From an uncultured Collinsella sp. (lineage in GTDB: Bacteria; Actinomycetota; Coriobacteriia; Coriobacteriales; Coriobacteriaceae): a stretch of 13,040 bases of DNA. The DNA is taken from the NCBI GenBank assembly GCA_958346165.1, contig CATVQO010000028.1, positions 1 to 13,040 on the forward strand, written 5' to 3'. This document shows positions 6,470-13,040 of the stretch, one piece after another; position 1 is the stretch's first letter; the number at the start of each line of letters is the position of its first letter. The notes below the pieces were generated by a model, which saw only the letters and a list, made by a program, of their open reading frames with translations, made no database searches and was not told where the DNA came from. The position numbers and the translations under genes are program-made.

Positions 6470-6750
6470 CTTTGATGTCTGATACCCCCAGAGGGGTGAA
6501 GTAATACAGCTGGGTCTGTCTTTTAGGGCTTTGGTGTTCCGTCCCTTTATGTTTCACAAGGATCGTCGCATGCGCATTTACGCGCATAGCCTTGCGCGAT
6601 AATGCGCATAGCCGCGCAAACATCTGCCAACTATGGCTAAATAATGACCGATAAGCAAATAAATACGCAAACACGAGCAGATACGCGCGCAATTGTGCGA
6701 CTATAGGGTTGTTAGAAATGAAGAACTTCCGATGACTCAGGAGGCACATC
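6470..6750 (+). promoter_or_regulatory. Upstream region of the oxidoreductase-DeoR unit with GCGCA-rich operator-like cluster
   Basis: No gene is seen between the repeat mosaic and 6751. Within 6571-6620 the motif GCGCA recurs. GCGCATAGCC appears as a direct repeat at 6582-6591 and 6604-6613, 22 bp apart (two helical turns), with TTGCGCGATAATGCGCATA between and across it. A further imperfect palindrome, CGCGCAATTGTGCG, spans 6686-6699, just before a weak -10-like TATAGG (6702-6707). Repeated sites before a gene adjacent to a DeoR-type regulator fit autoregulation, but the binding protein is not known. Confidence 0.35.
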
Positions 6751-7830
6751 ATGGCAGATTCCAAACAGGCTCCGCTCGACGCCGAGGCAGCCGCAAAGGC
6801 GGCGTTTGCCTCGGTCCAGAATCAGCCGTTCCCAAACGACATCTTTACGGCTCCCGAGCTTCGCTGGGCAGTGATCGGGTGCGGTGTTATCGCCAACCAA
6901 ATGGCCCAGTCCCTCGCGCTGGCCGGCCGCAAGCTCGCGGGTGTCGCCAACCGTACGCTTTCCAAAGCCCAGGCTTTTGCCGAGCAGTATGGCGTCGAGA
7001 AGGTGTACGAGACGGTCGAGGACCTCTACGCCGATCCGGACATCGACGCCGTCTATATCACCACGCCGCACAACACGCATATCACCTACCTGCGAGCCGC
7101 TCTGGCAGCTGGTAAGCACGTGCTCTGCGAGAAGGCCATTACCCTCAATTCCGCTGAGCTCGACGAGGCGCGTGCCATCGCCGACGAGCACAACGTCGTC
7201 CTTATGGACGCCACCACGGTGCTTCACATGCCGCTGTATCAGGAGCTGCGCCGCCGCATGGATGCGGGCGACTTTGGTCGCATGAACCTCGCCCAGCTCA
7301 ACTTTGGCAGCTATAAGGAGTACGGGGACCTGACCAACCGGTTCTACAACCGTAGTCTCGCCGGCGGCGCCATGCTCGACATTGGCGTGTATGCCCTGTC
7401 CGTCATGCGTCTCTTTATGGCAAGCCAGCCCGCTGAGGTCGTCTCGCTGGGCAACACCTGTGAGACCGGCGTTGACGTTGCGGGCGGCATCGTCTGCCGT
7501 AATGCAGACCAGCAGCTGGGTGTTGTGAGCCTTACGCTCCACTCCAAGCAGCCCAAGCGCTCGGTTATCAGCTTCGATAAGTGCTACATCGAGGTCAACG
7601 AGTATCCGCGCGCCGATCACGCGACGATCGTGTGGACCGCGGACGGTCATCGCGAGGAGGTCGCCGCGGGCACCGAGGCTTATGCCCTGTGCTACGAGAT
7701 GGCTGACCTCGAGCAGGCCGTCGCCGGCGACGATTCCAAGCGTGAGCTTCTGGATTATGCTTCTGATGTGATGGAGCTCATGACCAAGCTCCGCGCCGAT
7801 TGGGGAGTCGTCTACCCCGAGGAGGAGTAA
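6751..7830 (+). CDS. Gfo/Idh/MocA family NAD(P)-dependent oxidoreductase
   Basis: This family oxidises or reduces sugars, inositols, dihydrodiols and related compounds with NAD(P); the substrate here cannot be read from sequence. The 359-residue product has about 36 leading residues, then a Rossmann fold with WAVIGCGVIAN (residues 39-49), DAVYITTPHNTH (99-110) and CEKAITL (126-132). The last is the usual EKP motif with Ala in place of Pro. In the C-terminal domain GGAMLDIGVYALSVMR (205-220) is the catalytic segment, and its wording resembles the dihydrodiol dehydrogenase-like subgroup. ATG 6751 has AGGAGG (6739-6744) 6 nt upstream. The DeoR-type regulator starts 3 nt after the stop, so the two are co-transcribed. 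Confidence 0.92.
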   Translation: MADSKQAPLDAEAAAKAAFASVQNQPFPNDIFTAPELRWAVIGCGVIANQMAQSLALAGRKLAGVANRTLSKAQAFAEQYGVEKVYETVEDLYADPDIDAVYITTPHNTHITYLRAALAAGKHVLCEKAITLNSAELDEARAIADEHNVVLMDATTVLHMPLYQELRRRMDAGDFGRMNLAQLNFGSYKEYGDLTNRFYNRSLAGGAMLDIGVYALSVMRLFMASQPAEVVSLGNTCETGVDVAGGIVCRNADQQLGVVSLTLHSKQPKRSVISFDKCYIEVNEYPRADHATIVWTADGHREEVAAGTEAYALCYEMADLEQAVAGDDSKRELLDYASDVMELMTKLRADWGVVYPEEE

Positions 7831-7833
7831 GCG

Positions 7834-8580
7834 ATGCTTGCGGAAGATAGGCTCAATACGATTGTGTCGATGGTACAGCGGGCTGGCTCGGTTACTGTGC
7901 CAGAGCTTGCCGATACCCTGGGCGTGACGGCGTCCACCATTCGGCGCGACCTGCAGACGCTCGACCGAGCGCACCGCATCGCCAAGGTCCACGGTGGAGC
8001 GACGAGTCTTGAGCGCGCGCACGTGACGCGCGACCTAACGCTCAATGAGCGCAGTGACCTCCATAACGACGACAAGGAGCGTATCTGCGCCCGTGCGGCG
8101 GCGCTTGTGGAGCCCGAGAGCTTTGTATACATCGACTCAGGCTCGACGACGCTCAAGCTCATCGAGCATCTTCCGCGCCTTGAGAGTGTCACCTATGTGA
8201 CCGATTCCGTGCTCCATGCTCAGCACCTTGCTTTGCGCGGCATGCGCACCGTGGTGTTAGGTGGCGAGCTCAAGCCCGAGACCGAGGCGCTCGTTGGCCC
8301 CGATGCCCTGGCAACCCTAGACCGTTACAACTTCAATTGTGGCTTTTGGGGTTCTAACGGCATTGCCGCCGAGCAGGGCTTCACGGCGCCCGATATCGAG
8401 GAAGCGCAAGTAAAGCGTATCTCGATGCGCCATACCGCCAAACGCTTCGTAATCTCAGACGCCAGCAAATTTGGCATGGTGGCACCCGTAAAATTCGCGG
8501 ACTTCCGTGACGCAACGGTTATCACCGCGGGCGAGGTGCCCGCCAAGTACCAGACGATGGAAAACGTCATCACGGTTTAG
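7834..8580 (+). CDS. DeoR/GlpR family transcriptional regulator
   Basis: Members are sugar-phosphate-responsive DNA-binding proteins, mostly repressors. The 248-residue product is of normal length. Residues 6-58 form the winged helix-turn-helix with VTVPELADTLGVTASTIRRD and the wing KVHGGA. The sensor domain carries YIDSGSTTLKL (99-109), the phosphate-binding loop of the family, plus VLGGELKPETEALVGP (141-156), GSNGIAAEQGFT (173-184) and SDASKFG (208-214). It starts 3 nt after the oxidoreductase stop with GAGGAGGAG as ribosome site. The likely role is control of its own operon in response to a phosphorylated sugar, but which sugar is unknown: no kinase or transporter lies beside it. Confidence 0.94.
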   Translation: MLAEDRLNTIVSMVQRAGSVTVPELADTLGVTASTIRRDLQTLDRAHRIAKVHGGATSLERAHVTRDLTLNERSDLHNDDKERICARAAALVEPESFVYIDSGSTTLKLIEHLPRLESVTYVTDSVLHAQHLALRGMRTVVLGGELKPETEALVGPDALATLDRYNFNCGFWGSNGIAAEQGFTAPDIEEAQVKRISMRHTAKRFVISDASKFGMVAPVKFADFRDATVITAGEVPAKYQTMENVITV

Positions 8581-8603
8581 CAACGGGGCGAAGTAAGGCC
8601 AAA

Positions 8604-8638
8604 ACCACCACAAAGGTGCCTGTCCCCACTGTGGCGGT
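8604..8638. repeat. REP-like hairpin, copy 1
   Basis: ACCACCACA (8604-8612) pairs with TGTGGCGGT (8630-8638) with one mismatch. It contains a 19-nt core (8608-8626, AAAGGTGCCTGTCCC at its end) identical to the copy at 8978-8996. The core resembles widespread intergenic repeats that I associate with REP-associated transposases, though no such transposase is in the window. It lies just after the DeoR-family gene. There is no T-run on the plus strand; on the minus strand TTTT follows the hairpin. Confidence 0.75.
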
Positions 8639-8671
8639 TAGTAACGAAAACCGAGTAGTTTTCTCAATAGA

Positions 8672-8722
8672 AAAACGGCAACGTCCATTACGGGCGATGC
8701 CGCTATTGTTGTCTGCCGTTTT
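8672..8722. repeat. Inverted repeat next to the palindrome array
   Basis: AAAACGGCA (8672-8680) is the reverse complement of TGCCGTTTT (8714-8722). An alternative inner partner, TGCCG, occurs at 8698-8702. It directly abuts the first 57-bp palindrome and may be a fourth, diverged or unrelated member of the region. Confidence 0.7.
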
Positions 8723-8940
8723 GTCTAAGTCTGTAACAACTAGACCGTTAAAAGTGGGTTAGATGTTACAGATTGAGATTCTTCCGAACCGCGCCGTCCC
8801 TTTGTCTCGATCTGTAACATCTGGGACCGATTTTGCCGAGTTATTGTTATAGATTGAGATTTTTCCTTGAGGGAGATTCGAATGTCTCGATCTGTAACAG
8901 ACAGACCGGAAAATGGGTTTTAACTGTTACAGATCGAGAC
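8723..8940. repeat. Array of three 57-bp palindromic repeats
   Basis: Copies lie at 8723-8779, 8804-8860 and 8884-8940, each exactly 57 bp. Each has a 16-nt left arm GTCTCGATCTGTAACA (GTCTAAGTCTGTAACA in copy 1), a 25-nt centre containing GACCG, and a right arm TGTTACAGATCGAGAC or a near match (TGTTATAGATTGAGAT in copy 2). Spacers between copies are 24 and 23 bp. Read as single arms, six 16-mers alternate in orientation every 39-41 bp. Copy 3 has perfectly complementary arms. The array lies between convergent genes, the usual place for BIME-type elements. No cas genes, no ORF. Confidence 0.88.
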
Positions 8941-8970
8941 GTTTTGGCGCCACGGCTGAGCCATTGCGGC

Positions 8971-9010
8971 AAACCCGCCACAAAGGTGCCTGTCCCTTAT
9001 TGGCGGGTTT
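8971..9010. terminator. Bidirectional terminator formed by REP-like hairpin, copy 2
   Basis: AAACCCGCCA (8971-8980) pairs perfectly with TGGCGGGTTT (9001-9010) around a 20-nt loop holding the shared REP-like core. The arms give a T-run on either strand. The last base of the right arm is the first base of the rluA-like stop codon (9010-9012, minus strand), so the repeat serves as that operon's terminator. Confidence 0.75.
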
Positions 9011-9669
9011 TAGGGCTCCCAGGGGCAGGGGGCTTCGATGTGGATGTGCTCGCCGGTTACGGGATGCGTGAAGGACACGCTGTGGGCGTGGAGCATCAGG
9101 CCGCAGGGGCGCGGCGTTCCGTACAGGTCGTCGCCAACCAGGGGGTGACGCTCGCTGGCCAGGTGCACGCGAATCTGATGCTTGCGGCCGGTGAGCAGCT
9201 CAACATCGATATACGAACGCGCGGGCAGGCCTCGGCGGCTCTTAAGGCGCTTGAGTACCTTGACGCGCGTCTGAGAGGGCTTTCCGCTGGCGCCGACACG
9301 CATCTTGCGGCTATCGTGGCGATCGCGAGCGATAGGCTTGTCGATGAGCTTCTCGTTCCAGTCGATTTTGCCCTCGGCGAGCGCCAGATAGTGCTTTTCG
9401 AACGCGTGGTCGATGACCATCTGGTCAAAGGCGGGCTGCGTCTGCTTGTCGAGCGAGAACAGCACCACGCCGGTGGTGTCACGGTCCAGGCGATTGAGCG
9501 GCTGCATGTCGGTCGCGGCAAAGCCGTCGCCCATCGCCAGCAGCAGGTCGCTGGCGTAGTCGGTGAGCGTGCGTTCACCGGTGCCGTCGCCGTGGACGAT
9601 CATGCCGGCGGGCTTGTCGATGGCCATGAGCCAGGCGTCGCAGTAGAGGACTTGAGGTTCTTCGTTCAC
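9010..9669 (-). CDS. RluA family pseudouridine synthase
   Basis: Enzymes of this family convert specific uridines in rRNA or tRNA to pseudouridine. The 219-residue product lacks an N-terminal S4 domain, like E. coli RluA. It shows AIDKPAGMIVHGDG (residues 16-29), the catalytic NRLDRDTTG (59-67, nucleophile Asp62; the first residue is Asn where most members have His), EKHYLAL (91-97) and LLTGRKHQIRVHL (158-170). The start is GTG (9669-9667) with AAAGG about 7 nt upstream. It follows the U32 gene after 15 nt on the same strand, so they form an operon. The target position is not predictable from sequence. Confidence 0.93.
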   Translation of the reverse strand: MNEEPQVLYCDAWLMAIDKPAGMIVHGDGTGERTLTDYASDLLLAMGDGFAATDMQPLNRLDRDTTGVVLFSLDKQTQPAFDQMVIDHAFEKHYLALAEGKIDWNEKLIDKPIARDRHDSRKMRVGASGKPSQTRVKVLKRLKSRRGLPARSYIDVELLTGRKHQIRVHLASERHPLVGDDLYGTPRPCGLMLHAHSVSFTHPVTGEHIHIEAPCPWEP

Positions 9670-9684
9670 GTGTAAGCCTTTCGG

Positions 9685-12180
9685 TTAGCTGATTCCCACA
9701 AACATGCAGCCCGAAGTCGCCCCGCGCAGGCGGGCGGCGGGCTTGCGGCCGGCTTGAGCCGCCTCGACGGCGCGACGGACGCGAGCGACGGCACGGCCAA
9801 TCTCATCGGCCTCGAGCAGCGTTCCGTCCACCATAAGACGACGGACGCCGGCGTCGAGCAGCTGCGGTACCTGCGGCGTGAGGTCGATGGGGTAGGCATC
9901 GTACAGGCGAGAGCGGCCGTGGATGTCAGTTCGGACGGGCATGACCTTTCCGTCGATATTCTTGAGCGAGAGCTTGCGGGCACGCAGGCGGCAGCTGGCA
10001 CAATCGTGGATACAGCCGTTGGCAACCTGCAGAATGCAATGCTCGCTTGTCATGACGCGCGGGCGGCCAAAGACGGTGATGCCCAGAGCCGCGGGCGCGG
10101 CGGCGCCGAGCGAGACAATCTCGTCGAGTGTGATCTCGGGCGAGAGCCAAAACGCACCGGCTCCGCGCTCGGCAAGCGCCTCCATGCAGGGCGTGTTGTG
10201 CACCGGCAGGCAAGAGCGGACCTCCGCCGTGGCGCCAACCTGGGCGGCCAGCGCGAGCTCAGAGATGTTGCCAATATCGACCGTGGCACCGGCAACAACC
10301 CACGGGTCAACGCGCTCGTGGTCGACGGTGCGGCAGACCTCGTCGAGTACGGGTACAATGCCCTGCTCAAGTGCATCGGCGGGGGAGACACCGGCTGCCT
10401 CGAGCGCATCGGTGGTCATGTAGATGCGCGTTGCACCCTCCGCGCGGGCGGCCTCGGCGGCCTCGAGCGAGGTGACGGTGGTGCAGATCTGCGGCTCATC
10501 GCGGTAGTGCTCGGGCGCGGGGCGGGAATTACTGGTTACAATCGCCGGCAGCTCGAGCGTTTTCGCGCGCTCCTCGTACGGTGCCAGAATGGCCTCTTCC
10601 AGCGCCTTACAAGCGGCGGCGCGCACCTTGTGCACGGCGGAAAAGCCCATACCGCAGCCGGCGTCGAGCGAAACGTCAAAGCTCGCGGCCTCAAAGGGAG
10701 AGGAGCCCATGCGCCCGACGTGCTCAACCAGATCGGACGCCTCGACCGCGCGGGTCTTGGCGGCCTCGACGGTAAAGCCCGTGGCCGTGGCCGTAAGCGA
10801 AGGATCGTCGCAACAGGTGAGCGTAACGGCAAACGGCTCGCCCAGACGCGCCACAACGGACACGTCTACGGCGCGGCGGCGCAGCACATCGCGCTTGAGT
10901 GCGGCGCCGGCGGCGTCAATGGCGCGCTGGCTTCGAATCACGCGCACGCGGCAGCCCTCGGGCATGCTACGGGGCACGCGACACTCGATAACATCGCCGG
11001 CAGCGGCATCATCGGCGGCAATGGTGGTCAGGAACTGGTCAAACTCGTTATCGTGGCGAAGCTCCAGCAGGTCGCCCTTGCCCACGGGCTCAAGCAGCTC
11101 AATGCGGGCGATGGCGGCGCGGCGACGGCGATCGTCGGGCTTTAGTCCGCGTACATCGCGGTTGGCCAGACGGCTGCCCAGCACCGTGCCCACAATCTGG
11201 CCGCGGTTGTTGGAGCGCTCGTAGCTCATCATCTCGTCGCCCGAGGTGCCATCCTGGTAGGCGTGCGTAAAGTCGCGATTAAAGCAGCGCTTGAGCTGGC
11301 GCTGGCGAGCGGCGTCCTCGTGCTTATCTACGGCGACCCCGGCCAGCATGTCATCAATCTGGTGACGGTACACATCGACGATGGAGTACACGTAATCGGG
11401 AGCCTTCATGCGGCCCTCGAGCTTGAGCGATGCGGCGCCGGCGTCATACAGACGGCGAACAAGCTGCGACGTGTTAGTGTCGCGCGGGCATAGCGCGCGC
11501 TCGCGACCGGCAGGGGAGAGCGAGCGGCCGTTCTCGTCGATCAGCTCGTAAGGCAGGCGACAGGGCTGAGCGCACATGCCGCGGTTGGCCGAGCGGCCCG
11601 CCATGGCAAAGCTCGACAGCAGGCACAGACCCGAGTAGCAAAAGCAGATGGCGCCGTGGCTAAAGACCTCGAGGTCCACATCGGGCGCGGCGTTGTGAAT
11701 GGCGGCGATCTCGTCGATGGAGAGCTCGCGCGAGAGAGTCACGCGGTCGGCGCCCTGCTCGCGGCACCAAAGCGTTCCGCGGTCATCATGGATGTTCGCC
11801 TGGGTCGAGATGTGCGTCTCGATGCCGGGCATCGTGCGCTTGACCTCAAAGAACAGGCCCCAGTCCTGGATGATGAAGGCGTCGGCGCCCAGCGTGGAGC
11901 AGCGATGGATGAGTTGCAGCGCATCGCCCATCTCGGACTGCTTGATGACGATGTTGACCGTGACGTAGACGCGCGACCCGGCTAGATGTGCGGCGCGGCA
12001 GGCTTGCTCAAAGGCCTCGTCGGTAAAGTTGGTGGCCTTGCGGCGGGCGTTGAAGCTGCCCATGCCGCAATAGATGGCGTCTGCCCCCGCGGCGAGTGCG
12101 GCGGCAAAGGGCTCGGGCCCTCCGGCGGGCGCCAAAAGCTCGGGTCTGCGGTTGGTGGTTCGACTGGCGGTTGCGGTCAT
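9685..12180 (-). CDS. U32 family protein, RlhA/YdcP-like, two-domain form
   Basis: U32 proteins were named peptidases, but several are RNA hydroxylases: RlhA acts on 23S rRNA C2501, TrhP on tRNA. The 831-residue product opens with PELLAPAGGPEPFAAALAAGADAIYCG. It carries the U32 signature EVFSHGAICFCYSGLCLLS (residues 171-189), followed by GRSANRGMCAQPCR; Cys179, 186, 203 and 207 are likely Fe-S ligands. SLKLEGRMK (251-259) is also typical. The middle part resembles the DUF3656 region of RlhA. A C-terminal section has a further cysteine group (715, 723, 727, 730). It is longer than E. coli RlhA (about 650), matching the longer form with an added U32-like C-terminal domain. ATG 12180 is preceded by GAAAGGCAGG. 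The RluA-type gene follows after 15 nt. Confidence 0.88.
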   Translation of the reverse strand: MTATASRTTNRRPELLAPAGGPEPFAAALAAGADAIYCGMGSFNARRKATNFTDEAFEQACRAAHLAGSRVYVTVNIVIKQSEMGDALQLIHRCSTLGADAFIIQDWGLFFEVKRTMPGIETHISTQANIHDDRGTLWCREQGADRVTLSRELSIDEIAAIHNAAPDVDLEVFSHGAICFCYSGLCLLSSFAMAGRSANRGMCAQPCRLPYELIDENGRSLSPAGRERALCPRDTNTSQLVRRLYDAGAASLKLEGRMKAPDYVYSIVDVYRHQIDDMLAGVAVDKHEDAARQRQLKRCFNRDFTHAYQDGTSGDEMMSYERSNNRGQIVGTVLGSRLANRDVRGLKPDDRRRRAAIARIELLEPVGKGDLLELRHDNEFDQFLTTIAADDAAAGDVIECRVPRSMPEGCRVRVIRSQRAIDAAGAALKRDVLRRRAVDVSVVARLGEPFAVTLTCCDDPSLTATATGFTVEAAKTRAVEASDLVEHVGRMGSSPFEAASFDVSLDAGCGMGFSAVHKVRAAACKALEEAILAPYEERAKTLELPAIVTSNSRPAPEHYRDEPQICTTVTSLEAAEAARAEGATRIYMTTDALEAAGVSPADALEQGIVPVLDEVCRTVDHERVDPWVVAGATVDIGNISELALAAQVGATAEVRSCLPVHNTPCMEALAERGAGAFWLSPEITLDEIVSLGAAAPAALGITVFGRPRVMTSEHCILQVANGCIHDCASCRLRARKLSLKNIDGKVMPVRTDIHGRSRLYDAYPIDLTPQVPQLLDAGVRRLMVDGTLLEADEIGRAVARVRRAVEAAQAGRKPAARLRGATSGCMFVGIS

Positions 12181-12212
12181 ATCCTGCCTTTCAAAATGCT
12201 CAGATATTCAAA

Positions 12213-12218
12213 AGTATA
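12213..12218 (-). promoter_or_regulatory. Candidate -10 box for the U32-rluA operon
   Basis: On the minus strand this reads TATACT, 5 of 6 matches to the -10 consensus, about 33 nt before the U32 start codon. No recognisable -35 box is found 16-18 bp further upstream. Confidence 0.35.
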
Positions 12219-12289
12219 GTGGTGCCGTTGCGGCAGGCGATGCCCGTGCTCCAAGCGGGATAAAGTCTTCAGCAGCTTGGGCTGGCTGA

Positions 12290-12319
12290 CCCCGTGGAGA
12301 ACCGTTCAGCGGTTCGGGG
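12290..12319. other. Hairpin in the U32-ridA divergent intergenic region
   Basis: GAACCG (12299-12304) pairs with CGGTTC (12310-12315) around a 5-nt loop, extended by CCCC (12290-12293) with GGGG (12316-12319) across a 5-nt bulge. There is no T-run. It lies between the two divergent promoters, upstream of the ridA promoter candidate. Function unknown. Confidence 0.45.
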
Positions 12320-12362
12320 AAACCGTTGGGCGATAAAATATTCTCGTAAACTGATAATAATC

Positions 12363-12391
12363 TTGCATCGCGCGGAAACCTTGAGTACTAT
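12363..12391 (+). promoter_or_regulatory. Candidate promoter for ridA
   Basis: TTGCAT (12363-12368) and TACTAT (12386-12391) are separated by exactly 17 bp, matching sigma-70 boxes at 3 and 4 of 6 positions. A start near 12398 would give a leader of about 80 nt. The surrounding AT-rich stretch (12330-12362) has other -10-like words, so the choice is uncertain. Confidence 0.35.
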
Positions 12392-12479
12392 CCCAATCAA
12401 GCGCGGTGTTCAGACCGAACTGTGCCTCCCGGTGCGAACGCCGCGCTCACGCTTTCTAGTTAACCGTAAGGAGATAAAC

Positions 12480-12857
12480 ATGAGCAAGACCGTCGTGTCT
12501 TCCGATAACGCACCCGCAGCCATCGGACCGTATTCCCCCGGTATCCAGACCGGCAACATGGTGTTCCTGTCCGGCCAGCTGGGCATCGACCCCACAACTG
12601 GCAAGATGCCCAAGGGCGTCGAGGCCCAGGCCAAGCAGTCCCTTGCTAACGTCGAGGCCCTGCTGACTGCCGCCGGCGCTACGTTTGCCGATGTCGTCAA
12701 GACCACGGTCTACCTGGCCGACATTGCCGACTTCGCTGCCGTGAACGAGATCTACGCCTCCAAGTTCGAGGCTCCGTTCCCCGCGCGCAGCGCTTTCCAG
12801 GTTGCCGCCCTTCCGGCTGGCGGTCTGGTCGAGATCGAGGTCGTCGCCGCTCTCTAA
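12480..12857 (+). CDS. ridA: RidA family enamine/imine deaminase (YjgF/YER057c/UK114)
   Basis: RidA hydrolyses reactive enamine/imine intermediates such as 2-aminoacrylate made by PLP enzymes, releasing ammonia and a ketoacid, and protects those enzymes in the cytosol. The 125-residue product has the usual trimer-protein length and motifs: APAAIGPYSPGIQTGNMVFLSGQ, GVEAQAKQSLANVEALL and FPARSAFQVAALPAGGLVEIE. The catalytic Arg is Arg103 and Glu118 matches E. coli Glu120, so it belongs to the active RidA subgroup. The frame is open further upstream, but ATG 12480 has TAAGGAGA (12467-12474) 5 nt before it and gives the family N-terminus. It is a single-gene unit with its own terminator. Confidence 0.96.
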   Translation: MSKTVVSSDNAPAAIGPYSPGIQTGNMVFLSGQLGIDPTTGKMPKGVEAQAKQSLANVEALLTAAGATFADVVKTTVYLADIADFAAVNEIYASKFEAPFPARSAFQVAALPAGGLVEIEVVAAL

Positions 12858-12886
12858 GGCGTTGGCAACAACTAAACATGACATGC

Positions 12887-12926
12887 AAAAAGACCCTGCA
12901 GCGCGTGCGAGCTGCAGGGTCTTTTG
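12887..12926. terminator. Bidirectional intrinsic terminator
   Basis: AAAAGACCCTGCAG (12888-12901) pairs perfectly with CTGCAGGGTCTTTT (12912-12925), plus one more C-G pair, around an 8-nt loop. The A-run and T-run let it stop ridA from the left and the convergent minus-strand gene from the right. Confidence 0.93.
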
Positions 12927-12969
12927 TTAAGTGACGGATCGCTTGTGGAGCTGCGCTCCATTTTGCTCG

Positions 12970-13040
12970 TTAGCCCTCCTTGCGAACTTTTTGCAGGTAG
13001 CGGTAGACGCTGGGCTCCGAGATGCCCAGCGCGGTGGCGG
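12970..13040 (-). CDS. C-terminal end of a helix-turn-helix regulator (partial)
   Basis: Only the last 22 residues and the stop codon (12972-12970) are in the window; the rest lies beyond the right edge. The visible peptide ATALGISEPSVYRYLQKV ends in RKEG. The pattern A-x-x-LGIS-x-x-S/T-VYRYL is the turn and recognition helix of a C-terminal helix-turn-helix, best matching in my memory the YheO/DauR type, where a PAS-like domain precedes it. A Fis-like or resolvase-type helix-turn-helix is an alternative. The gene is convergent with ridA and shares its terminator. Confidence 0.6.
   Translation of the reverse strand, partial: ATALGISEPSVYRYLQKVRKEG

Noticed and set aside
6484..6497. Terminator at ACCCC/GGGGT hairpin
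   Set aside because: The stem is only 5 bp and no T-run follows on either strand.
8723..8940. CRISPR array
   Set aside because: Repeats are 57-bp palindromes whose loops vary, only three copies occur, and no cas gene is nearby. Read as 16-nt repeats, they alternate in orientation, unlike CRISPR.
8833..9675. Plus-strand open frame opposite the RluA-type gene
   Set aside because: It starts inside the palindrome array and runs antisense to a gene with clear catalytic motifs; the translation shows no domain.
9754..11145. Plus-strand open frame opposite the U32 gene
   Set aside because: It is low-complexity Gly/Ala/Arg-rich, without a ribosome site or family motif, and is explained by codon bias of the minus-strand gene.
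12294..12479. N-terminal extension of RidA
   Set aside because: The frame stays open to 12294 but the added 62 residues have no RidA homology, while ATG 12480 has a strong ribosome site and the family N-terminus.

Overview
The window is about 13 kb of bacterial chromosome, GC-rich in its genes. It suggests a Coriobacteriia member, probably Collinsella or a close relative. That placement is inference from r-protein sequences as I remember them, high G+C with strong C/G third-position bias, and intergenic repeats of a kind I associate with that group. No database search was possible.

Layout. (1) Positions 1-430 hold a large nested inverted repeat (2-178), a weak promoter candidate and a folded leader, but no gene; rpsJ, the usual first S10-operon gene, is not here. 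(2) Positions 431-6219 carry twelve ribosomal protein genes on the plus strand in canonical order: rplC-rplD-rplW-rplB-rpsS-rplV-rpsC-rplP-rpmC-rpsQ, then rplN-rplX. Most are tightly packed or overlapping. Two wide gaps stand out, rplW-rplB (179 nt) and rpsQ-rplN (118 nt), and both can form elaborate RNA structures. The cluster stops at a strong terminator after rplX, so rplE, rpsN, rpsH and the rest of the spc operon are not here. (3) Positions 6284-6750 are non-coding: a mosaic of short repeats, a run of twelve G, and an operator-like cluster of GCGCA motifs. (4) Positions 6751-8580 hold a two-gene unit, a Gfo/Idh/MocA-type NAD(P)-dependent oxidoreductase and a DeoR/GlpR-family regulator. 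(5) Positions 8581-9009, between convergent genes, hold three 57-bp palindromes spaced about 80 bp apart, flanked by two copies of a REP-like hairpin, one of which doubles as a terminator. (6) On the minus strand, 12180 down to 9010, a U32-family protein (RlhA-like) is followed by an RluA-type pseudouridine synthase; both families modify RNA, so this may be an rRNA-modification operon. (7) ridA (12480-12857) is on the plus strand, followed by a bidirectional terminator and the C-terminal end of a minus-strand helix-turn-helix regulator cut by the window edge.

The genes are ordinary housekeeping and metabolic genes. The most interesting material is non-coding: the candidate r-protein leaders before rplC, rplB and rplN, the 178-bp inverted repeat, and the alternating palindrome array at 8723-8940. 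I see no convincing new multi-protein system.
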